Source: an uncultured Aeromonas sp. (GTDB lineage: Bacteria > Pseudomonadota > Gammaproteobacteria > Enterobacterales > Aeromonadaceae). From it: a stretch of 40,247 nt of DNA. The stretch lies in assembly GCA_945957575.1 (NCBI GenBank), contig CAMFLW010000015.1:1-40247 (forward strand). The letters run 5' to 3'. Position numbers and translations under genes: made by a program. The notes under the pieces were generated by a model, which was not told where the DNA came from, ran no database searches, and saw only the letters and a program-made list of their open reading frames with translations. This document shows positions 17,514-24,320 of this stretch, piece after piece (positions within the stretch are counted from its first letter, which is position 1; every line of letters starts with the position of its first letter).

Positions 17514-18326
17514 ATGAAACTCAAACCGTTGGCAGGGCTGCTGGGGATGCTGTTGGTCACCTCCCCCGCATACGCTTTGACCGAAGTCGATACCGAACTG
17601 CAATTGCTGATGGATGTGTCGGGCAGCGTCAGTTCATCGGAATTCAATTTGCAGTTACAGGGCTATGTGGACGCCTTTTACAGCCAGGAGGTGCAGAGCG
17701 CCATCCTCGACACCAGCGACGGCAAGCTGGGATCCATCGCCGTGCAGATGATCATGTGGAGCGGATCGACCCAGCAGGCGGTCATGACCGACTGGTTCCA
17801 CCTCTACGACATGACCTCCATCAACGAGTTTGCCGCCACCCTGGATGCCCTGGTGCGCCCCTATGCGGGGATGACGGCCCCCGGTTCGGCGATGGCCTTT
17901 GGTGGTTTGCAATTTGACACCAACGACTTCACCGCGAGCCGGCAGGTGATAGACGTGTCGGGAGACGGCATCCAGAATGCAGGGCTGGATACCGCCACCG
18001 TGCGGGATCAACTGCTCGCCTCCGGCATCGACACCATCAACGGCATCACCATTGGACAAGACTATCCCGATGGGGTACTGCAGGATTGGTATCTCAACAA
18101 CATCGCCGGTGGTCAGGATGCATTTGTGATCAATGCCACCACCTTCGCCGACTTTGGCAATGCGCTGGAGCTCAAACTGGCAGCCGAAATTGAGGGGGGC
18201 ATTATTCCGGAAGGGGCACTGGCCGCCCCCATCGAGGAGATCCCGCTGGTCGCCCAGCTGCTGCTCGGTATGCCGCTACTGCTGGCCTGGCGCCATAGGC
18301 CGCTTAGCAAGTTGCGTCTATCTTGA
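17514..18326 (+). CDS. Secreted DUF1194 (vWA-like) protein with exosortase-type sorting tail
   Basis: A 270-residue exported protein. A signal peptide (1-21, cleavage after SPAYA) precedes a DUF1194/von Willebrand A-like domain: the metal-site motif DVSGSVSS (34-41), Thr121 in GMTAPGSAM, and VIDVSGDG (146-153). Residues 240-262 form a tail: IEEIPLVA, then the hydrophobic LLLGMPLLLAW, then basic RHRP, with a few more residues after. This is the layout of PEP-CTERM-type sorting signals, though without Pro-Glu-Pro; it is nearer the VPLPA-type tails often found on DUF1194 proteins. It is probably the substrate of the divergent exosortase. ATG at 17514 follows GGGAGAAGGAG. Confidence 0.85.
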   Translation: MKLKPLAGLLGMLLVTSPAYALTEVDTELQLLMDVSGSVSSSEFNLQLQGYVDAFYSQEVQSAILDTSDGKLGSIAVQMIMWSGSTQQAVMTDWFHLYDMTSINEFAATLDALVRPYAGMTAPGSAMAFGGLQFDTNDFTASRQVIDVSGDGIQNAGLDTATVRDQLLASGIDTINGITIGQDYPDGVLQDWYLNNIAGGQDAFVINATTFADFGNALELKLAAEIEGGIIPEGALAAPIEEIPLVAQLLLGMPLLLAWRHRPLSKLRLS

Positions 18327-18742
18327 CCTTCATGGATTAAACCACTATCTGGGAATGATCCAAGGAGCAATGATCTGCCGAACCGTTGTCTTTCGTCCGC
18401 CGCGAATTAATGGGGCTCCTTGCCGAACCCCATCTATCTTACTATCTAGAATCCAGACTGCTGCGACGTTATAAGACCTTTGTACCGCCCAGGATGCTGC
18501 ATTTAACGGCCAGTCTATTTTTCTGCTGATGGGCTATGATGCCGGGCCGATATCATGGAAAAGGTGATCTTAACAATCAGAGACTCAGTTGATTTCATTT
18601 GCCCTTTCCAACGTTGATAACCGTGTGACATGGCGCACAACCAACCTAAAAAAACGCGAAAGATGGCCTGTTCAGTGCATAATTTAAAGCAGTTGATGCA
18701 CGTTGGCCTCGTGTTCAGCCAACCCATCGCAGCGACCCAAGG
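18327..18742. other. Intergenic region, 416 bases
   Basis: No gene was found on either strand and no clear terminator follows the DUF1194 gene. The composition is less GC-rich than the flanks. The only signals I support are a CRP-like site and a possible -10 (CATAAT, 18678-18683) before the diguanylate cyclase gene. Confidence 0.6.
18624..18639 (+). promoter_or_regulatory. CRP-like site upstream of the diguanylate cyclase
   Basis: TGTGA-N6-GCACA matches the CRP consensus TGTGA-N6-TCACA at 9 of 10 defined bases. Its centre is about 58 bases before a plausible start that would follow CATAAT at 18678-18683, close to the usual activating distance of about -61. Confidence 0.35.
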
Positions 18743-20044
18743 ATGGCCAACCCCATGAAGGATGAACCCTTCTCCACCCGATTGCAGCACGAGCTGGATC
18801 ATCTCAGGTCCATCTTTAACGAGATGGGGGCTTACCTCTTTACCAAGGATCTGGATGGCCGTTATATCTATGCCAATCAGGCTGTGCTGGAGCTCTTTGG
18901 CTGTACCCTGGCCGAACTGCAAGGCAAGGACGATCGTGCCTTTTTTGACCTCGACTTCTCGGAAGATCTAAGACGAAATGATCGTCAGGTGCTGGAGCAG
19001 CAAGTAACCATCGCTCGAGAGGAGATCAACTACCTCAAAGCCACCGGTGAAAAGCGCTTCTACTGGACCGTTAAAAAGCCTATTCACGACAGGGATGGCA
19101 AGCTGATCGGGCTGTGCGGCATCTCGACCGATATCACCGAGCACAAGCTGATCGAGGCGCGACTGGCGGAGCAGCACCAACTGCTGGAGATCATTCTCGC
19201 CAACGTCGATGCCCATATCTATATGAAAGACAACCAGCACCGTTTTCTCTACGTCAATCAAAAGGTCGCCGATCTGCTTGGCCTTCCTGCGGAGCAGATC
19301 ATCAACCGGCGCGACGATGAGGTGATCCCGGCGGCCAGCGCCTGCCAACTGTGGCGACTGGACAACCGGGTATTCGAAACCGGCGAGCTGCAAGCCGGGG
19401 AAGAGATGCTGACAGATCCCGAGGGCAATCAGCACTACTACTGGTCGGTCAAGGTGCCCTTTCTGCTGGGCAATGGCACTCAGACCCTGATCGGTATCTC
19501 CTCCGATATCACCGAACTGCACCAGCTCAAGGAGCAACTGCAGTATCAATCGGTACGCGATGGCCTCACCGGCCTCTACAACCGCCGTTTCTTTTTCGAA
19601 CTGTGCGAGAAGAACCTCAGTCTGGACATGCGCCACCACCTCACCTCGGTGCTGATGGTGCTGGATGTGGATCAGTTCAAGTGCATCAACGATCGCTATG
19701 GCCACCCGCTGGGGGACCGGGCGCTGATTCATCTGGGCAGAGTGATGCAATCGGTACTGCGCAGCGAGGATGTGCTGGCCCGCATCGGTGGGGACGAGTT
19801 TGCCATCTTGCTGCCCAACACCACCCTCGTGGCTGCGGCTTCATTGGCCGAACGACTGCGCAAGCTGGTGATGCAGAGCCCGCTACCCCTTGCCGATGGG
19901 GATAAGCTGGTTATCACCATCAGCGCCGGATTGGTGGAAAATGGCGACGGGGAGCTGATGGAGAGCCTCTATGCCCGCGCCGATCAGATGCTCTATCAGG
20001 CCAAACAGGACGGTCGTAACTGCGTTGCCGGCAAGGCACGTTAG
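18743..20044 (+). CDS. PAS-PAS-GGDEF diguanylate cyclase
   Basis: A 433-residue soluble signalling enzyme that would make cyclic di-GMP from two GTP. Two PAS domains (about 18-135 and 145-258), each ending in the C-terminal GISTDITE or GISSDITE motif, precede a GGDEF domain (270-430). The active site GGDEF is intact at 349-353, and the product-inhibition I-site R340-S-E-D343 lies five residues before it, so feedback control is likely. No membrane segment was seen; the signal sensed by the PAS domains is unknown. ATG at 18743 is used; a second ATG at 18755 is possible. The gene appears monocistronic. Confidence 0.92.
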   Translation: MANPMKDEPFSTRLQHELDHLRSIFNEMGAYLFTKDLDGRYIYANQAVLELFGCTLAELQGKDDRAFFDLDFSEDLRRNDRQVLEQQVTIAREEINYLKATGEKRFYWTVKKPIHDRDGKLIGLCGISTDITEHKLIEARLAEQHQLLEIILANVDAHIYMKDNQHRFLYVNQKVADLLGLPAEQIINRRDDEVIPAASACQLWRLDNRVFETGELQAGEEMLTDPEGNQHYYWSVKVPFLLGNGTQTLIGISSDITELHQLKEQLQYQSVRDGLTGLYNRRFFFELCEKNLSLDMRHHLTSVLMVLDVDQFKCINDRYGHPLGDRALIHLGRVMQSVLRSEDVLARIGGDEFAILLPNTTLVAAASLAERLRKLVMQSPLPLADGDKLVITISAGLVENGDGELMESLYARADQMLYQAKQDGRNCVAGKAR

Positions 20045-20054
20045 CTGCACAACG

Positions 20055-20073
20055 GGAGGGCCAGCAGCCCTCC
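20055..20073 (+). terminator. Probable terminator of the diguanylate cyclase gene
   Basis: GGAGGGC (20055-20061) pairs with GCCCTCC (20067-20073) around CAGCA, 10 bases after the stop. The following ATTCTCTCTC is only moderately T-rich, so the call is moderate. Confidence 0.55.
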
Positions 20074-20131
20074 ATTCTCTCTCGTTGCTACCTCAGATGA
20101 ATGGCCGCACTGGTGCCGTCCTGGCAGGCCG

Positions 20132-21754
20132 CTATCCCAGCTGTTTGCGCAGCACAAACTTTTGCACCTTGCCGGTGGAGGTCTTCGGCAGCGGAGTGAA
20201 GATGATGCGCTTGGGGGCCTTGAAGTGGGCCATCTGCTCACGACAAAAGGCGATCAGCTCCGCCTGGGTGGTCTCTCGCCCCTCTTTCAGTTTCACGAAG
20301 GCGCAGGGCACCTCCCCCCACTTCTCATCGGGCATGGCGATCACCGCCGCTTCGTCCACATCGGGATGGCGATAGAGCACATCTTCCACCTCCAGACTGG
20401 AGATGTTCTCGCCGCCGGAGATGATGATGTCCTTGGATCTGTCCTTGATCTCCACATAACCGTCCGGGTGCCACACCGCCAGATCCCCGCTGCGAAACCA
20501 CCCCTCCGCCATCGCCTCGGCGCTGGCCGCCGGATTTTTCAGATAGCCCTTCATCACCACATTGCCCCGCAGCACTATCTCCCCCATGGTTTTGCCATCT
20601 TTGGCCACCGGATCGCCGCTGACCGGATTGATGACCCGCATCTCCCCCTGCAGGGGGGACGCGACGCCCTGCCGTGCCTTGAGGCGAGACAGCGTGGTGG
20701 CATCCTGCCCTTGCCAGCTTCTTTGCGGTTCGCACAACACGCAGGGGCCATAGGTTTCGGTGAGGCCGTAAACATGGGTCACGTTTATCCCCATCGCCTC
20801 CATGCCAGCGATCACGGTGGCGGGCGGCGCAGCCCCGGCGGTCATCACCTTGATGGGGTGATCCAGCCCCTGCTTGAGCGCCGGATCGGCATTGTTGAGC
20901 ATATTGAGCACGATGGGCGCTGCGCAGAAGTGGCTCACCTTGTACTCGTGCAACGCCTCATAAATGGCGGCCGCCTGCACATGACGCAGGCAGACGCTCA
21001 CCCCGGCGGTGGCTGCCAGCGTCCAGGGGAAGCACCAGCCGTTGCAGTGAAACATCGGCAAGGTCCAGAGATAGACGGGGTGTTTGGGCAGCTCCCAGGA
21101 GAGCACATTGTTGATGGCGTTGAGGTGGGCACCACGATGGTGATAGACCACCCCCTTGGGGTTGCCGGTGGTGCCGGAGGTGTAGTTAAGGGAGATGGCC
21201 TGCCACTCATCCTCTGGCAACCAGCCGGGCTCATTGCCACTCCCTTGCGCAATGAACTGTTCATAGTCGAGGTCACTGATCAGCGCCCCCTCCCGGTAGA
21301 GGGGATCGTCGATGGCGATGATCAGCGGTTGGCTCTCCAGCAGATCCAATGCCTTGCGCACCACAGGGCCAAACTCCCTCTCCACCAGCACCACCTTGCT
21401 CTGGGCATGCTGGAAGATAAAGGCCATCGACTCGGCATCGAGCCGGGTATTGATGGTGTTGAGCACGGCGCCGCTCATGGGCACCCCGAAGTGCGCTTCA
21501 AACATCGCCGGGATATTGGGCGCGACGATGGAGACGGTATCCCCCTCCCCGATACCGCGCAACCTCAGGGCCGAGGCCAACTGGCGGCAACGGCGGGCGG
21601 TCTCACCCCAGCTCTGGCGCAGCGGGCCGTGGATCAGCGCCGGATAGTCGGGGTAGACCCGCTCCGCCCGTCCCAGAAAACTGATGGGGGTCAGCGCCTC
21701 GTAATTGGCGGGATTTTTTTCCAGATCGCGCTGATAGATGTTCTGCTCTGTCAT
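20132..21754 (-). CDS. Acyl-CoA synthetase (AMP-binding)
   Basis: A 540-residue ANL-superfamily enzyme that activates a carboxylic acid with ATP and CoA through an acyl-AMP. Motifs are complete: P-loop YTSGTTGNPKGV (191-202), GLTETYGP (330-337), RSGDLAVWHPDGYVEIKDRS around 421-440, the hinge DRSKDIIISGGENIS, and the catalytic Lys529 in PKTSTGKVQKF. The overall pattern resembles medium- or long-chain fatty acyl-CoA synthetases of the FadD/DmdB-like branch; the substrate cannot be told from sequence. It is transcribed alone, convergent with the diguanylate cyclase gene. Confidence 0.9.
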   Translation of the reverse strand: MTEQNIYQRDLEKNPANYEALTPISFLGRAERVYPDYPALIHGPLRQSWGETARRCRQLASALRLRGIGEGDTVSIVAPNIPAMFEAHFGVPMSGAVLNTINTRLDAESMAFIFQHAQSKVVLVEREFGPVVRKALDLLESQPLIIAIDDPLYREGALISDLDYEQFIAQGSGNEPGWLPEDEWQAISLNYTSGTTGNPKGVVYHHRGAHLNAINNVLSWELPKHPVYLWTLPMFHCNGWCFPWTLAATAGVSVCLRHVQAAAIYEALHEYKVSHFCAAPIVLNMLNNADPALKQGLDHPIKVMTAGAAPPATVIAGMEAMGINVTHVYGLTETYGPCVLCEPQRSWQGQDATTLSRLKARQGVASPLQGEMRVINPVSGDPVAKDGKTMGEIVLRGNVVMKGYLKNPAASAEAMAEGWFRSGDLAVWHPDGYVEIKDRSKDIIISGGENISSLEVEDVLYRHPDVDEAAVIAMPDEKWGEVPCAFVKLKEGRETTQAELIAFCREQMAHFKAPKRIIFTPLPKTSTGKVQKFVLRKQLG

Positions 21755-21804
21755 CGGGTTCCTTCCTCACAGGTAGCACACAACGGGCTGTTTCGGGATC
21801 ATTC

Positions 21805-21849
21805 AGAGATCAGGAAGCGACATGGGCATCCTGCCCGTCGCTGGTCTCT
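21805..21849. repeat. Long imperfect hairpin
   Basis: Nested arms AGAGA (21805-21809) / TCTCT (21845-21849), AGCGAC (21816-21821) / GTCGCT (21837-21842) and GGGCA (21824-21828) / TGCCC (21832-21836) form one long interrupted stem. It lies between the acyl-CoA synthetase start and the end of the 62-residue gene, and could be a terminator for the latter or a leader structure of the former. There is no T-run. Confidence 0.45.
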
Positions 21850-21990
21850 TATGAGGATGACAGCCTAACAGTGAGCCTGCGACGGCAGGTATTAGCAAAA
21901 CGTCTTAGAGGAAGAGCCGAGGACGTGTGCGGGCGAGAACCGGCCAGCGATCAGCCCCCGCCAATGGCGAAGACCTTGCCTCAATCATCG

Positions 21991-22179
21991 TTAGTGACGC
22001 ACCCGTCCCTGCTGACGGAAGCAGTAGAGTTTACGGCTGATGTCGGCGATATCGGCGGGAAGCTCCTCTCCCTGCTCGGCCAAGGGGCGGTAGAGGGATG
22101 AGATCAGCCGTTCGGCCTGCTGTGCCGTGATGATATTGGCCTGGATGGCCGGGGTGATCCAGCTGGGTAACATTGACAT
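21991..22179 (-). CDS. Small conserved-looking hypothetical protein, 62 residues
   Basis: A short protein starting MSMLPSWITPAIQANIITAQ, followed by a predicted all-helical segment with acidic and glutamine residues and a basic end. It has no signal peptide or membrane helix. The start is well supported: GAGGGGGAG lies 4 bases before ATG at 22179, and codon use fits the genome. I do not recognise it. It stands alone, upstream of the acyl-CoA synthetase on the same strand. Confidence 0.6.
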   Translation of the reverse strand: MSMLPSWITPAIQANIITAQQAERLISSLYRPLAEQGEELPADIADISRKLYCFRQQGRVRH

Positions 22180-22552
22180 ATCTCCCCCTCGTTGATCCGG
22201 TGACCTCGGGTGAACATCTTCATTTCAGGTCTTACGCAGTTGTCTGCCAACCCGTTCACCCTTTGCTTCACCCAATCAAAGCAAAATGCTTGCCGTGATC
22301 TCTTATCGGCCAACATCCGATGGGGCTGGAGCCATTTATCAACCACTTGCGTATCCATCCCAAAGAACAGAGCACCCGCTCAAAACTGCCCCCGTCAACG
22401 CCTTGCCACTCTGGCTTGCGGCTCGCCGCCCGCCTTGCAAATTGCGACTCGAATTGTTCCTTATCACACTGACAGCGCTCACCATACGCCGGAAACTGGT
22501 CATTTTTAGCACGTTGTTGCCAAAGTCAGACTCTTTTTCTGGGGGCCGTTTT
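22180..22552. other. Intergenic region, 373 bases
   Basis: It holds the promoter side of the 62-residue gene on one strand and the leader of the glycine-zipper-family gene on the other. An open frame continues upstream of the latter from 22286, but its residues do not look like protein of this genome. I found no repeat or structured site. Confidence 0.5.
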
Positions 22553-22831
22553 TTGACCTTGCCAGCGCCTGTCGCAGAGATATTCTCCTCGACCCTGGCG
22601 CTCTCGGCGGCGGCCAGCGGCGCTCTCCCAACACCCAAACCCACCTTTGCCGAGGTGATCGCCAGCAAGCCGATCACTGAGACCATCAAGCGCCCCCGAC
22701 AGGAGTGCCGCAACATCACGCTCACCCACCGCCTCGCCGGCCAAGAGGGGATGATCCGGATGAAACAGGCGCCCGCCCCCACCATCCCGGTCAAGGATGG
22801 CAAATTGGTGATCGAGCCGCAAAAAGGGTAG
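22553..22831 (+). CDS. Glycine-zipper-family protein lacking the glycine zipper (possibly a pseudogene)
   Basis: The 92-residue product has a signal-peptide-like start (LTLPAPVAEIFSSTLALSAA) and then ASKPITETIKRPRQECRNIT, followed by EGMIRMKQAPAPTIPVKDGK. These are the two ends of 17-kDa-antigen-type proteins that normally enclose a long glycine-rich transmembrane zipper; that middle is absent, joined in frame at THRLAGQEG. Only a TTG at 22553 fits the start, since the expected ATG is missing, so both an internal deletion and a lost start are likely. It could be a short expressed periplasmic protein or a decayed gene. A strong terminator follows. Confidence 0.5.
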   Translation: MTLPAPVAEIFSSTLALSAAASGALPTPKPTFAEVIASKPITETIKRPRQECRNITLTHRLAGQEGMIRMKQAPAPTIPVKDGKLVIEPQKG

Positions 22832-22859
22832 TCCCCCCGATTCAAAGACGAAGAGAGAA

Positions 22860-22885
22860 AGGCCCGCCTCTTTCGAGGCGGGCCT
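22860..22885. terminator. Bidirectional rho-independent terminator
   Basis: AGGCCCGCCTC (22860-22870) and GAGGCGGGCCT (22875-22885) form a perfect 11-base stem with loop TTTC. On the minus strand it is followed by TTTCTCTCTT, so it can end the xdhABC transcript; on the plus strand, GTGTGTTT follows the glycine-zipper-family gene. Confidence 0.85.
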
Positions 22886-22959
22886 GTGTGTTTGGGGCGA
22901 CTTGATTTTCTTTTTTCACACAACGGCGCGCACCACTCACGGTCACGGCCCCCAAACTA

Positions 22960-23445
22960 TCACTCCTTGCAGCACCTCTTCACCGCTCGCACCACGTTCT
23001 GATAACCGGTGCAGCGGCAGAGGTTGCCCGACAGGCCGCGACGGATCTCCGCATCGGTCAGCGGACGGCGCTCGGTCTTGTCGAGCAGGGCGGCGCTCGC
23101 CATCACGAGGCCCGGCGTGCAAAAACCGCACTGCACCGCACCCTCGTCGATAAAGGCCTGTTGCACGTCGGAGAGCTCATTCCCCTTGCGCTCCCCCTCC
23201 ACGGTACGAATGGATTTGCCATCGGCCCACACCGCCAGATAGAGGCAGCTGTCGATAGCCGTGCCGTTCACCCGCACGGTACAGGCGCCGCACTCACCGA
23301 CACTGCACCCCTCTTTCACACTGATAAGCCCCTGCCCGCGCAGGAAGTGGAGCAGCGACATGGTGGGCGACACCGCATAGGAGTAGGGTTTGCCGTTGAT
23401 CTCGCACTGGATCTCCACAGCGGGACAGCTTTGCGGTTGCATCAT
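22960..23445 (-). CDS. xdhC: Xanthine dehydrogenase, [2Fe-2S] subunit
   Basis: A 161-residue iron-sulfur subunit that passes electrons from the molybdenum site to FAD. All eight cluster cysteines are present: Cys47, 52, 55 (CSVGECGAC) and Cys67 in the plant ferredoxin-type domain, and Cys106, 109, 143 and 145 (CGFC, CRC) in the helical domain. ATG at 23445 overlaps the xdhB stop and is preceded by GGAGG; a second ATG follows directly. Last gene of the three-gene operon, ended by the hairpin at 22860-22885. The symbol follows E. coli naming (A = Mo, B = FAD, C = Fe-S). Confidence 0.92.
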   Translation of the reverse strand: MMQPQSCPAVEIQCEINGKPYSYAVSPTMSLLHFLRGQGLISVKEGCSVGECGACTVRVNGTAIDSCLYLAVWADGKSIRTVEGERKGNELSDVQQAFIDEGAVQCGFCTPGLVMASAALLDKTERRPLTDAEIRRGLSGNLCRCTGYQNVVRAVKRCCKE

Positions 23446-24320
23446 AGGATCTTGCCTCCGGCACGTTCGACTGCGCAGGCGACCACCCGCTGCGCCAGGG
23501 TTTTGATAAGGTGCAGGCGAAACTCCTTCTCTGCCCGCCAAGAGGATCGCGGCGCCACATCGGCCACCACCGCCTCGGCAATCGCGGCTAGTGTGGCACG
23601 AGTCAGGGGTTGCCCCTCGGCCGCCGCTTCGGCGTGCGGGGTACGCACCGGCGTCGGTGCCGCCACCCCGTAGGCCAGCCGCAGGCGCTTGAAGTAGCCA
23701 TTCTCAATCTGGCAGTAGGCGGCGCAGCCAATGGTGGCGATATCCATGGCATCGCGCATGGCGTATTTGAAGTAGTGGGAGCCCACCTGGGGGTGCGCGT
23801 CCGGGGCAAAGTGAAACGCCACCAGGATCTCCGCCGGTTGCAGCGCCACCTTGCCGGGGCCGGTGTGAAAGCCGGCGATGGGGATGCGGCGCGTGCCATC
23901 GGGGCCCGCAATTTCCAGCTCAGCCTCCAACGCGACAGTCGGCGCCGCCGAGTCGGCACTGGTGGCGCCGTTGCAGATGTTGCCGCCATAAGTGGCGACG
24001 TTGCGGATCTGCGGACCGGCGATGGTGGCGGCCGCCTCGGCCAGCATCGGCAGGCGGCGCTGTACCAGTTCGTTCTCGATGATCTCGGTAAAGGTGGTGC
24101 CGGAGCCGATGCGGATCGACCCATCAGGCAACTCGCACACCCCTTTGAGTTCGGGCAAGTCGTGAATATCGACGATATGGCGATAGGCGGCGTTGAGGTG
24201 ATGAAGCTGGATCATCACATCGGTGCCACCGGCCAAGAGGCGCGCCTCGGGGTCGGCCTGGCGCAGGGCGACGGCCTCGGCCACGCTGTGCGCCTTGTAG
24301 TAACGGGCAATATCAAACAT
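23442..24320 (-). CDS. xdhB: Xanthine dehydrogenase, FAD-binding subunit
   Basis: A 292-residue flavin subunit of the heterotrimeric molybdenum hydroxylase, which takes electrons from the Fe-S subunit to NAD+ or another acceptor. FAD-binding motifs are clear: [12 protein letters not shown] (28-39) and [20 protein letters not shown] (101-120), followed by SADSAAP. The start [12 protein letters not shown] at 24320 has GGAGGAG upstream; an in-frame ATG ten codons earlier lacks one. It overlaps the end of xdhA by 8 bases and the start of xdhC by 4. Confidence 0.92.
   Translation of the reverse strand: MFDIARYYKAHSVAEAVALRQADPEARLLAGGTDVMIQLHHLNAAYRHIVDIHDLPELKGVCELPDGSIRIGSGTTFTEIIENELVQRRLPMLAEAAATIAGPQIRNVATYGGNICNGATSADSAAPTVALEAELEIAGPDGTRRIPIAGFHTGPGKVALQPAEILVAFHFAPDAHPQVGSHYFKYAMRDAMDIATIGCAAYCQIENGYFKRLRLAYGVAAPTPVRTPHAEAAAEGQPLTRATLAAIAEAVVADVAPRSSWRAEKEFRLHLIKTLAQRVVACAVERAGGKIL

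Noticed and set aside
20162..21868. Plus-strand open frame opposite the acyl-CoA synthetase (about 568 codons)
   Set aside because: The real minus-strand gene has every catalytic motif; the antisense translation has none.
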